Origin: Bidens hawaiensis
Taxonomy: Eukaryota; Streptophyta; Magnoliopsida; Asterales; Asteraceae
DNA length: 64,000 nucleotides
Assembly: GCA_021521415.1 (NCBI GenBank)
Contig: JAIQDT010000169.1
Location: 124,001-188,000, forward strand
Direction: 5' to 3'
A program made the translations under genes and the position numbers. The notes beneath the pieces are model-generated. The model was not told the DNA's origin, did no database searches, and was given only the letters and a program-made list of their open reading frames with translations. Position 1 is the stretch's first letter. The number at the start of each line of letters is the position of its first letter. This document shows, piece by piece, positions 45,309-55,299 of this stretch.

Positions 45309-46540
45309 CTAGTCTAACTCCTCCTCGAAGTCAGATTCACTATCATCTGAGTCTTTCTTTCTCTTACCATGTATTCTTTCTTGTGTGACCAGAATCTGTC
45401 GTGCTTCAGCGATATCGTCAGCGGAGGAGTCAGAGTCGGTTCTCTCAGAATCTGCTACAGACGTAGCTACCATCGAAACATTCACACCAGATGCCTCAGC
45501 TTCTGGTGCTTGAACCTCTGCAGCTGGATCAATCTGCTCCATATCAAAGAACCCTTGGCCACCAAAAGCAGCTTCAAGATCTACATGTTCCTCTAGAGCT
45601 GCAACAGGATCAGCAGGCAAAGCCTGCTGTACCACAGGTGGTGGTTGAGGAACACCAGCCTGTTGTTGTGCCGGGTCCCGAAATTCATCTCCACGAGGAG
45701 CAATATAAGCAGGGTTCACCAAATAACCAAACAATGTAGTGTGCCGCGGACGAAGCTCTGGTTTGCTACGTGCGCTTGACGACCTACATTGCGCAAAGAT
45801 CCTCTTACTTACACTCTCAACATAACGGATGGGACGTCGTTGAGGTAGCATAGGTGCTACATGATTCAAAATCATCTGTAAGAATCTGGGGTACATTAAA
45901 AATCTTTCACGAGCGACCGCGCGTCTCTGACGATCGATTTCATAAAACACCATCTGACTGAAGCTGTAGGGCTTGTTGTAAGTCAGGGATGTCATAGCAG
46001 ACTGCATCGTTGCCCCAATACCGTCAGTACCAGCTTTACAACCCGACATGCACACAATCATCACGTGAATCAGAAAACGCCACTGATCCAGCAAGAATCC
46101 CTTTCGCCTTTGAGTGTCACCCAAAGGACCCGAATAGCCCATACGTAAAAATGCACCATCTCTGAATGGAGCTGAAAAATCTGTAGGATCATCTCTAGTT
46201 TCAGTCCCGAACTGCAAAGCGACTCTGATCTGATCTGCTGAGAACTGCACCTCCTGATTGTTCACTGTGGCGCGCATAACCAGAGGCTCAACTCTACAGT
46301 CATATTCTACCGTTCGCCAGAAATCTTCAATATTCGGTAGAGAAATGGGGAGAGTTGTAGTAATAGCATAAAAAATACGTGAGCGAACTAGGAAGGAGAC
46401 GATCTCGCGATAATCGTCGATACCACTAGCATCCGGATCCAAAGTAATGTACATGTTGTGACCCAGAAAGAACTGTCGGTTGGTGTCACCACCTTCGTCA
46501 CCACCAGCACCACCAGCTCCTGCTACAGTAGCTATATCTG
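45309..46540 (-). CDS. Extra ORF N-terminal domain (Sire-B)
   Basis: A frame of about 400 residues (ATG at 46454; open upstream to the TGTGCAG at 46538). Recognisable blocks: IVSFLVRSRIFYAITTTLPI, IEDFWRTVEYDCRVEPLVM, FSADQIRVALQFG, FLLDQWRFLIHVMIVCMSGC, YSFSQMVFYEIDRQRRA and ERFLMYPRFLQMILNH. The same order occurs in Sire-C (YWRFLIHTFFTCVSGRK, YSKFIFNDMM, MFLMYPRFLQIIFD). I recall this FLMYPRFLQ family as a common uncharacterised protein of Asteraceae repeats; annotation names there are unreliable. The C-terminal part is acidic with EEELD before a TAG. No enzyme motif is seen. It lies downstream of pol in the env-like position. Function unknown. Confidence 0.7.
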
Positions 46541-47249
46541 CACAACAAACGGTCTAAGTTAGAACATCGACAAAGCATATCATAACTTCGCCTGTTACCA
46601 TGAGCGAAGTTATGATAACATCTTATGTGCAGGCGAAGTTAACCATATGGCGAAGTTGAGTGCAACTTCGCCTTAACCCTAACTTCGTCTGAGAACAACC
46701 AGGCTAATTAATTAATTAAACATGAGCAGGCGAAGTTATGCATAAGGCGAAGTTGAGAACAACTTCGCCCAAGCCTAACTTCGCCTGAATCTGAAACGGC
46801 GAGTACAGAGGTCCGATCCTGGGTTGTTTGGTGAATTTGTGATTGAAAACAAGAAAAGATGTTACTATGGAGATCTAGACGATTTACTGAGTTACGAACA
46901 CATTAGAAACAGATTGGTTTATCAATTTTTTAAAAGTTAGCATAAACAATGTCACACATCGAATCACCACGGCCCTTGATTATCACCATTAGTATGAATT
47001 ACATGTAATACCGAGCCTACACACATTTAACACGGATTGGAAACAGATAATACGGATTCAAGGATTAAGTACGCCGAAGGTTAGAAGTGTATATAAGTTC
47101 GCCGAGGGTTTGATTAGGTTGACCCTTATATAGGTTTGAAAATGCAAGGGCGAAGTTAACCTTAACTTCGCCCCTGTGACAACTTCGCTGGTCAACAGAT
47201 TATCATTAACTTCGCTCAAGGTCAACCATGGTCAACTTCGCCTCTTTAC
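46541..47249 (-). promoter_or_regulatory. Leader of the extra ORF, rich in AACTTCGC words
   Basis: About 14 copies of AACTTCGC or its complement GCGAAGTT occur in both orientations, often close enough to pair. The same word forms the LTR palindrome of this family and an array just after the primer-binding site. At the ORF-proximal edge is GTTTGTTGTGCAG (element sense), which looks like a 3' splice site and is matched by TTTGGTGCAG before the Sire-C ORF. A regulatory role is inferred. Confidence 0.5.
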
Positions 47250-48050
47250 AAGTTCGCCTAAAGTGTACTCGGAAGAAAAGTGTGCTCGGAAAACAAAGTG
47301 TACTCAAAAAACAAAGTGTGCTCGGAAGTAAAGTCTACTCGGAAAGCAAAACACTTAGTATTTTTCAATTTTTAACTAGCACAAAGTGTACCCGGAAGCA
47401 CTTTCCTAGCACAAAGTGTACCTGGAAATCAAAACACTTGTGATTTTTCAATTTTCAACTAGCACAAAGTGTGCTCGGAAGTAAAGTCTACTCGGAAAGC
47501 AAAATACTTGTATTTTTCAATTTTTAACTAGCACAAAGTGTACCCGGAAGCACTTTCCTAGCACAAAGTGTACCCAGAAATCAAAACACTTGTGATTTTT
47601 CAATTTTCAACTAGCACCTAGTGTGCTCGGAAGTAAAGTGTGTTCGAATTACTTAGTGCTCGAAAACAAAGTGTGCTCGGATTACTTAGTGCTTTTTCAT
47701 TTTCTTTCACATAACACCAAGCATGCTCGGGAGCAAAAGTGTGCTCGGGAGCAAAAGTGTGCTCGGTAGCAAGGGTGTGCTCGGGAGTACTTGTGATTTT
47801 TCATTTTTTTTCACTTAACACCATGCATGCTCGGGAGCAAAAGTGTGCTCGGAAGCAAATTGTGCTCGGATTACTTTGTACTCGAAAACAAAGTGTGCTC
47901 GGATTACTTAGTGCTTTTTCATTTGCTTTCACATAACACCAAGCATGCTCGGGAGCAAAAGTGTGCTCGGAAGCAAAAGTGTGCTCGGTGGCAAGGGTGT
48001 GCTCGGGAGTACTTGTGATTTTTCATTTTCTTTCACTTAACACCAAGCAT
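47250..48050. repeat. GTGTGCTCGG minisatellite, about 800 bp
   Basis: Many copies of AAGTGTGCTCGGAAG with variants (TACTCGG, TACCCGG), grouped into larger units with CACTTGTGATTTTTCAATTTTC or TTAGTGCTTTTTCATT blocks. The larger units repeat around 47331-47600 and 47698-48030. The ORFs crossing it (47228-48018) are repeat translations. Confidence 0.85.
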
Positions 48051-48059
48051 GGAAAACTT

Positions 48060-49414
48060 CGCCTCTTTACCTTAACACAAGTTCACCTAACCTAATTTAC
48101 AAAACAGGACCTTATAAATTTGATCAAAGTGCAACTGTCTTTTAAAATCCTCCGTTAAAGATTTAAACTTTACGATCAAATAACCAAGTGACCAAGTTTT
48201 AAACCATAAAACACAATATACGTGTGAAAATTGAAGTAAGTAAATAAAAGGGATCAAATTTCAGTCTTGACGAGAACCTGCATGTTTTAGAAAAGATCCG
48301 AACAGAAATCATACTAATTAAGTGGCTGTCACATAGGTCCATGTTCAGCAGTATTGTGACATAAAGAAACAGGTTGTAAGCAAGTATAAAACTTAGTATG
48401 GTTTTCATCGCTTCTGTTATACGGATTAGGTTCAATTAAGCTCAAAATTTAGATGGACATCACATGAGAGATTGTGATGCCTTCTATCTATTCTCAAAGC
48501 GTATTTGGCTTTCCCCAAGTCACCCCGAGTTGACCTTGACCCGTAGTGCCTGATTAAACAGTAAGTACATATTGATCTTTAGAGTCTTCTTCCCGTTCTC
48601 TTTCTTGCCTCGTGGTTGATATTTGAAATAACATAAGCTTAAAAAAAGGCTTAACAACATTTTTTTTTTAAATAAAGATATTAATACAGCTTCAAATAGT
48701 AGACGACTGTAAGTCCCGAATATGGATCACTGCAGGTACTTGACACACCATCTTCTCGGGAATCAGAACACTCACGGGCTCGTGTATGACAGGGTAATCA
48801 CTTTTCTGCCTATCATTCGGAAAGATGTATATAGAGATATGCACAACTCAGAATGATTCTCCACATTAAATCGAGAAGATTTAGTTTGTATCACTTCTAC
48901 TTTTACGCACCATATAAAGCTACCATAACTTACAATGGCTGTTCTAGAGTCTTTTAGGCCTAATAACTTCACCAGTTAAGCACACAGAATTAGTTATTCT
49001 ATCACTTTCCATGGTTGGATCAATTTTCTTTTAAACATTGTATTGAAACTTCTTACGAAGTTATAGACTTGAAAAATTATATCATCTCCCTTTAAAAATT
49101 TTAAATTCTATCGCCCCGATCAAGTCAAAGTCTTCAGGTAAACGGCTATCCTGAAGATCCAATGGATCAGCTGGACCGACCACATACGAGTATGTGTCCT
49201 TCTAAGTATGAACGACTATTTTTCAACGAAAGAATAAAAACCCATCATAAACTGCCCCGGTCACTTTCAGTCATCTGGTTAATGGCTATCCTCATAATCT
49301 ACTAGTAGAAGTAAGGACCAAACATATCCGAGGATGTGTCCTTCAAACTGAAGCAACCGACATAATTCTAAGTGGTAGTGATGTTTTTTTTTTAAATAAA
49401 AATGAAAAACAAGG
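48060..49414 (-). other. First spacer of Sire-B
   Basis: Non-coding region between the RNase H end and the minisatellite/extra ORF. It contains the ancestral form of the block that became a foldback at 42348-43043, and a tandem double-hairpin module at 49112-49380. Long blocks are shared in order with 41830-43434 and, in reverse orientation, with 55300-56180 of Sire-C. Confidence 0.65.
49112..49380 (-). ncRNA. Tandem double-hairpin module (Sire-B, first set)
   Basis: Unit 1: GCCCCGATCAAGTCAAAG, hairpin GATCC/GGATC, GGACC, hairpin CACATAC/GTATGTG, TCCTT, CGACTATTTTTCAACGAAAG. Unit 2: GCCCCGGTCACTTTCAG, GGCTATCC, hairpin TCTAC/GTAGA, AAGGACC, hairpin ACATATCC/GGATGTGT, CCTT, CCGACATAATTCTAAG. 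It begins about 35 nt after the RNase H stop at 49415. Confidence 0.75.
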
Positions 49415-49945
49415 TTACTCGGGATTGATCATCCCATTTAGCTCAACCAGATTTTGAAAATGGGATCGGTCAAACGCTTTAGTAAAAAGGTCGGCGAAAT
49501 TATCCAACGAATCAACCTTTTCTAGCACAATTAATTTCTTCTCAGCACAATCTCGTATAAAATGATGATGAATGTAAATATGTTTAGTTTTGCTGTGTTT
49601 GACGGGATTCTTAATTACTGAGATTGCAGCAGTGTTATCAACACAAATAGGAGTTTGAGTGAAATTCAGACCGTAATCGCGCAATTGCTGTTATATCCAA
49701 AGAACCTGGGAGCAGCAGTTTGATGCTGCCATGTACTCTGCTTCGCAGGTGGAAATGGCTACTGAGGTCTGCTTCTTGTACTGCCACGACACCAATCTTC
49801 CTCCTAGAAACTGACATCCACCGGTTGTTGACTTCCTGTTCTGATTGCAACCTCTATAGTCAGAATCTGTGTAAGCTACTAAATCAAGTTCTCCCCCTTT
49901 CGTGTACCACAATCCCAACTTAGGCTTGCCTTTGACAGAAGACAT
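49415..49945 (-). pseudogene. RNase H of Sire-B (first set)
   Basis: It starts inside the linker to RNase H (KGKPKLGLWYTKGGELDL) and covers the domain: VAYTDSDYRGCNQNRKSTTG, SWQYKKQTSVAISTCEAEYM, one stop after SQVLWI, then QTPICVDNTAAISVIKNPVK, HHHFIRDCAEKKLI and the end LVELNGMINPE. The acidic residues D, E and D of the family are present. The frame is joined to the protease near 49945 with integrase and RT deleted, so it has no RT partner. The normal protein degrades RNA in the RNA-DNA hybrid. Confidence 0.85.
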
Positions 49946-50310
49946 GATTCTCCTGTTGTCATCTCAGTTGACCTCATATCCATTACATACGTATTCTTTT
50001 CTCTTGGAGCTCTCATTACCACCCATGCATCTGGTATCTTGAAACCAGGATAAAGGACGATTGCCTCGTTTTTAGTAAAATGCACCGTGTATTCTTTGTC
50101 ACAAATCTGAGATACACTCAGCAAGTTATGCTTCAATTCTTCTACAAAATTCACCTTCTCTAACTTCATTTTTCCATTCTTCACAGTTCCAATACCCCTG
50201 ATTCTACCTCCACTCTCTCCAGCGAAACTAACCCTACCACCTAGAACAGGTTTCCAATCACGTAACAAATTCTTGTTACCAGTCATGTGCCGGGAACAGC
50301 CACTATCCAC
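49946..50310 (-). pseudogene. Protease of Sire-B, truncated
   Basis: The frame opens MDSGCSRHMTGN (DSG catalytic site intact), then VSFAGESGGRIRGIG, HNLLSVSQICDKEYTVHF and YPGFKIPDAWVVMRAPREKN. It breaks in the GAG-pre-integrase linker at SCLLSKA, where the frame passes out of phase into RNase H sequence. The join lies in a shared AAAGGCAAG. The protease could fold, but there is no Pol to process beyond RNase H. Confidence 0.82.
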
Positions 50311-50354
50311 AACCCACAGATTGTTTACAGCCCTGTTCGACTATTCCTGCACAA

Positions 50355-53039
50355 TTAGAGAAAAAGATTAAAATCTGGGGACCCAAGACCTACTGGTCTT
50401 GGGTCGATTAAATCTGTTGACCGGCATCCAGCACTTTGGTTGCCCAAAGTCAGTTTGAGAATGATTTCTGTAAGTTCTGAAAGGAAACCTTCTCGAGGAT
50501 TGACTATGAGGCCATCCAAACCTTTGTGAATTAACTGAGTTATAATTGTTGGTTTGGTTGTTAACTGGGAAAAACTGAGACCGATTTCTTTGAAATCTTG
50601 GATTAGTCCAATGTCTGAAATTTGGTGAGTTCGCATTCTTACCAGTATCATAATTAATATTCCTTTTAATCTCAGTTTTCGGAGGCCTCATACCTCTAAA
50701 TTTTCTCTGGTTTAGAGGACAATTAGCAATAAGGTGTCCTACTTGATTGCATCTGAAACAACTTCTGTGTTCAACTTTCGTCTCAACAGTTGTTGCAGAT
50801 GTTGAGGTTGCATTACTACCCGTTTTTCTAACATATGGTGGGACGAACGGGTTTAGGGAAGAATTCTTTTCATCAGGCTTATATTCCTCCCCACGTTTTA
50901 GTAACACTACCTCTTCTTTTATCTCACCCGATTCGGATGACTTGTCTGAATTTGATGAGACAGAGCTAGGAACAGAATCTCAACATTGGAAATTGACTTA
51001 CTCGTTTCGCTCTTATTAACTTCAGGTTCTTTAGTCGAAATTTTGACTGGAACTGTCTGACTAATCTCAATATCAGCAGATTTCTGATTACTAGGATTAT
51101 AGGTATACTTATTGTTATACGGTGGTGGAACTTCAAAAAATCCAATTCCCCCTTTGTTAACTGGGGAACGTTGAACACTTATGATGTGATCAAGAATTGC
51201 TGAAGAATTTCTAAATTGTTCAATTTTTCTGTTTAGTTCCACCACTTTTACCTGGTAATCAGCTATCTGTTTATCTCTTTCAGCAATCAGTTTGGTTTTT
51301 TCTTCTAACACTTCATAACTAAGATCAATTACTTGTATTTTATCAGCTAGACTTGCTTTAAGACTTCTGATATCCTTTTCACTAGCTTTTATTTTTACCG
51401 AGTAACTGTTTTCTCTAGTTTTAGTGTAGTGATGATCTTCTTTTAACGTTTTAAATTGTGCATCCAAACTAATAAACTGATCAGTTACTGTTTTCAATTG
51501 TTCAGACAGATTTTCACATTGTATACAAGGAGGTTCAGAACTTACCTTAGAGAGCTGATCGTTCACTTCTGCCATATATGCTTGATTTTCTCCCGTCTCC
51601 CGCTCACTTCCTCCAGTTTCGATGTTTACCAAATTAGCCTGTTCGAACACTTCCTCAACTTGTATATTCCAGTTGTATCCACCATTCTGTCTAGATACCA
51701 TAGCTCTATTCTCACTACCACCCCCATTCTGTTGTGCAGGCTTGTTCTGACTTCGTTCGACTCTCTCATTTGTACATTCCTTAGCAAAGTGACCATTCTG
51801 TTGACAGTTGTAACATCGAACCTTTGATTTATCAAACCCTGGTCTTTCTCCAACGAACTTTCTACCCGTTTTCTTCATGAATCTCTTTACCCTTCTTACT
51901 ATCATAGCCATCTGCCACTGCAGATCCCTCTCCTCCAAATCATCAGCATCGATCTAATCATAGTCTTCATTCAAAGTTGCAGGGTCGACTATTTTACCTT
52001 TGATGTAGTTCTCATAAGATGCAATGAAGGATGCATAAAGAGCAAACTGTTGTTCAGCTAATTTAACACTCATGGGCATCTGTGAGTAGTTGTAGCTCGG
52101 AACATTTGACGAGAAATTTCCAGTTGTGGCTTGAGGTTTTGAAGGATTACTACCTCCAGCTACGAAACATACGTCGCCATCCATATTGAGAATCACATGA
52201 CCATCACGAGTTGAGTTTGAATTTGATTCTTCCTTTGAGTATTAAGCAGAGGATTCTGACTTTGAACTTGAACTAGAAGTGACTTTCGCACCATACGTTC
52301 CCGGATCCTGAACCTGATCAGTTGGTGTCTCCTTCCGAACCATGTTAAGTTTAAAATTTTGTAACTTATTGACTGCTGTTTCCAAATCAATATTGGCAAA
52401 TTCTTTATCCTCTCTCATCAAAACCGTATACATTTCCCATTTCGGTGGAAGAGCATCAAGAAGTTTCTGTACTATCTCTTCTTCTTTGTATTCAATGGAG
52501 TAATTACTGAGTTCGGTCATCAAGTGATAATATCTGGTGATGATATCGTCAAGTGATTCATTTTTCAAGTACTTGAATACAGAGAATTGGGTTTTTAGCA
52601 GCTTTATCTTGGAAGCACGTATCCCCACATTACCTTCATAACGATTCTCTAGTGCTTCCCATAGCTCTCTAGCAGTTTTGTACTTCTTGAAGGTATGAAG
52701 AATCTATTGTGGAAGAGCCATTGTTATTGCTGCATGAGCTTTACTCTCTGCCTCATACATTTTCTTTTCCTCCTCTTCCATTTTACTGTACTTCTTAATT
52801 TGATCACGACCTTCAAACAAGGATGTTGGTGGAATGTATCCGTCTTGAATGTAAACCCACATCTTAGCATCTTGATACTTCACGTACTGTTCAACCCGAT
52901 CTTTCCATGCAACGAAATCGGTACCCTTAAGCATTTTTGGAGCCTTAGTTGCTGAACCGGCTTCAACTTCCATTTTTACCAATTCTGTAATGTTTATTGA
53001 CGTCATAGTTGAAAGTAACACGAAAGCAAAAAAAAGCAA
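50355..53039 (-). pseudogene. Gag of Sire-B
   Basis: A long Sirevirus-type gag. In the first frame three single stops interrupt one phase (near 52704, 52242 and 51954), then a frameshift occurs near 50985. Order: start MTSINITELVKMEVEAG (about 53006; a longer ATG exists at 53039); capsid-like region with GTDFVAWKDRVEQYVKYQDA, LWEALENRYEGN and LLDALPPKWEMYTVLM; zinc knuckle CYNCQQNGHFAKEC (about 51777-51818); a heptad-rich coiled coil (IQCENLSEQLKTVTDQFISL onward, about 51540-51210); then a second knuckle CFRCNQVGHLIANC (about 50716-50757) and an Asn/Arg/Phe-rich tail. It would form the particle shell and bind RNA. A long coiled coil and large gag fit sireviruses. Confidence 0.85.
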
Positions 53040-53475
53040 AGAAAGATGTATTTAATTTTAAACAGTAACCAGGTGGCGAAGTTAAGATAACTTCGCGTGG
53101 ACTTAACTTCGCTTAAATTCAACTTCGCTACTTAACTTCGCTTGACTCCTAACTTCGCTTGACCCTCAACTTCGCTACTCAACTTCGCTTGATCTATAAC
53201 TTCGCTTGATTTATAACTTCGCTTAAACCTTATAAGTTCGCTTAAACCCTACGAACAGTGACGGCAACTTCGCCTGATGAACACAAGGTTTTTGCAGGTT
53301 TTAATTGGATGTATTGCGAGGTATGCGAAGGTGTAATGGGTTATATTTGATGGTGGGAGATGGGTAAGACACAAAAACTAGGTATTTCAACGTAAACTCG
53401 TTCCGCGAATAGTCGAACGGAATGATCTTAACACTCGTGTGATAATCCCGAACCACACAATCATGAGGAGCAAAA
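53040..53475 (-). promoter_or_regulatory. Sire-B untranslated leader with AACTTCGC array
   Basis: Between the primer-binding site and gag. At 53060-53280 there are ten exact AACTTCGC words in one orientation plus one complement, spaced about 14-22 bp. The word is the core of the LTR palindrome. There is no ORF. It may act in RNA packaging or as a protein-binding array; this is inference only. Confidence 0.5.
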
Positions 53476-53489
53476 TCTCTGATACCAAT
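53476..53489 (-). other. Sire-B primer-binding site
   Basis: In element sense ATTGGTATCAGAG follows the LTR end GAACCTACA. TGGTATCAGAGC is the initiator-tRNA-Met type primer-binding site usual for Ty1/copia elements in plants. It fixes the element on the minus strand and the LTR edge at 53490. Confidence 0.9.
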
Positions 53490-53905
53490 TGTAGGTTCCC
53501 AGCCGGATCTACACAGGAGTATCTCGTAACACGAGGGTGCGGAATCCCCACGTAATACGATACGAGTGTAAGATATATAATACGTTGAGACGATACACAA
53601 ACACACGTTACAATACTAATAAACATGTTGTATTGCAACACTTCAACACGTGATCTCAAATCACAAAAACACGTTCTAACTTCAAAAAAACTCTTTCTAA
53701 ACAAGCCAAAGTTAGGCATATATAGGCCTCGACAACTTCGCCTAACAGACTAGGCGAAGTTGTCTTAACTTCGCTTGTCAACAAGTTCGCTTACATCAGG
53801 CGAACTTGTGTGACACCATATCTAAAACCAAAACAACCAATCTAACATGATTACAGACACATACAAAACACTAGATACTGAACTACTGACATTATGCACC
53901 AACAC
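53490..53905 (-). repeat. Sire-B 5' LTR (416 bp)
   Basis: Termini TGTAGGTTCCC and GCACCAACA. A perfect palindrome at 53731-53764 has 14-bp arms (GACAACTTCGCCTA and TAGGCGAAGTTGTC) around ACAGAC. ORFs at 53301-53719 are accidental. Confidence 0.88.
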
Positions 53906-54128
53906 CTATACTTTATCCTAACGAATTAGCACATTCGTAGTCTTCAATTGTTAGCATGCCTAAAATATTAACACGAATAAACACACATGGACACATTCAT
54001 TATTAGCTACTCTAACGATTGTCATACATTAGTGAATGTACTTTATACAATTACCAAAATACCCCTATACTTTAAACGAAGACCAACTATGTTAAACAAG
54101 GCCGAGATGCACAAAACGTGTACCAACA
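53906..54128 (-). repeat. Sire-D 3' LTR, start portion
   Basis: In element sense it begins TGTTGGTACACGTTTTG, similar to the Sire-A LTR start TGTTAGTGCACGGTTTTG, directly after a polypurine tract. After 223 bp it is cut by Sire-B. The remainder is probably to the left of 40763, where palindromic TTCGAA words continue. Confidence 0.6.
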
Positions 54129-54870
54129 AACTCCCCCTCGTCTCGTGCTCTTTGTATTAATTTCTTGAATCTCCTGGTCTTCCAATCCGCACAACTATAA
54201 AACCCGAACACATGACAAACACGAACCACACGTTGGAATTGTATAGCAGCTTCATTATCTTTAACGTCTGCCCAACGAATCCAATTCTTGTACAAGACTT
54301 CGTTGTCAGATTCCGATAAGTTAACCAACCACATAGGGTAGATAACTCTAATGAACTCAAGTCTTTAGCCCAGATTCCAACACTATCACGGCTTCACCTG
54401 CTCGATTATCGTAATACCATCTATTGAATTTCTTGTATAAAATTTGGGGAAAAGTCTTCACATGAACTTTCTTTAAAGTGTGAGGTGGTTTTACCTTAAG
54501 TAACCACTTCTTCTAGTCTGTTCTCGGATCAATCTCGTTGATGTACTTGCTTGTAGGAACTTGTGGCTTGAAGTACTTGAACCCATACTTTACCTCGTGT
54601 AATAGATGCTGATAGAACCAATCCGTCATCTGGTTTTCACCACTATTGATGAATGGTCTATTAGCCAAAGTATGCACATCCCACCTCGGCAGTGTAAGAA
54701 CATCGGCAATACGTTGGAAGTATTGTATGTCTTACTCCCATTTGACAACGCACACTTTCAGCTCCGAGTCGTATAACTACGAGATTATGTCGTCTTTTAC
54801 CATCTTTGATGCGAAAAACTTCTTCATCTGATAAGCTGTAGCACGAGCTTCAACTGCTTATCATCCTCCC
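54129..54870 (-). pseudogene. Extra ORF C-terminal domain, decayed (Sire-D)
   Basis: Frameshifted homologue of the Sire-A extra ORF. Readable pieces in order: YAERED, a damaged stretch corresponding to the HWDVRTLAGRPFINRGG region, then MWLVNLSESDNEVLYKNWIR, IQFQRVVRVCHVFGFYSCAD and WKTRRFKKLIQRARDEGEF. The last codons run across the polypurine tract (ACGAGGGGGAG) into the LTR, so here the ORF overlaps the PPT. It shows that the Sire-A protein has lost about 50 C-terminal residues. Non-functional. Confidence 0.65.
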
Positions 54871-54991
54871 GTTCAGCATACCTTAACACACTATTAGGGG
54901 GAGAAAAATCAAAAATTCAAAAATAGTGTGTGTGCGTTGCATTGTTTTTATTTTAAAAAAAATTAATAAAAAAAATTTGTTTTCCAAGATT

Positions 54992-55275
54992 CATTCTCGC
55001 TTAAAATTATGTCGGTTGCTCAAGTTTGAAGGACATATACTTGTATACGGTTGGTACGATATTCTACTCGTAGAGTCACAGGATAGCCATTTACCTAAAG
55101 GCTGAAAACACCCGGGGGCGATTATGATGTGTTTTGTGTTTTGTATTCTTTCACTTAAAATTATGTCGGTAAATCTGAGCTGGAAGGACATGTATCTTCA
55201 TACATGTTTGGTCCGGTTAACCACTTATGGTCATACAGGATAGCCATTTACCTGAAAGTTGAAAGTAACCGGGGT
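54992..55275 (+). ncRNA. Tandem double-hairpin module (Sire-C)
   Basis: Sense strand. Unit 1: CGCTTAAAATTATGTCGG, GAAGGACATATAC with GTATAC, hairpin TCTAC/GTAGA, AGGATAGCC, CTGAAAACACC, GGGGGCG. Unit 2: CACTTAAAATTATGTCGG, AAGGACATGTAT with ATACATG and TTTGGTCC, hairpin ACCA/TGGT, AGGATAGCC, CTGAAAGT, CCGGGGTG. It proves that the module is read in element sense, because this element is on the opposite strand from Sire-B. Confidence 0.75.
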
Positions 55276-55299
55276 GACTGAATTCTTAACACGTGTGTC

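Larger units (their letters stand above)
40763..53905 (-). mobile_element. Sire-B: rearranged, RT-less Sirevirus-type element (13.1 kb)
   Basis: LTRs at 40763-41165 and 53490-53905 share TGTAGGTTCCCAGCCGG and GCACCAACA termini, and a primer-binding site follows the 5' LTR. In element sense the interior reads gag, protease, RNase H, spacer, minisatellite, extra ORF; then again gag, protease, RNase H end, spacer, extra-ORF piece; then 3' LTR. Integrase and RT are absent from both sets. The two LTRs are clearly diverged and the flanking pentamers differ (GATAC, CCTAT), so it is probably a product of recombination between family members. It could move only with proteins supplied by others. Confidence 0.8.

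Noticed and set aside
47228..48018. ORFs of 63-71 residues with CARKQ/CTRKQ repeats
   Set aside because: Translations of the GTGTGCTCGG minisatellite.
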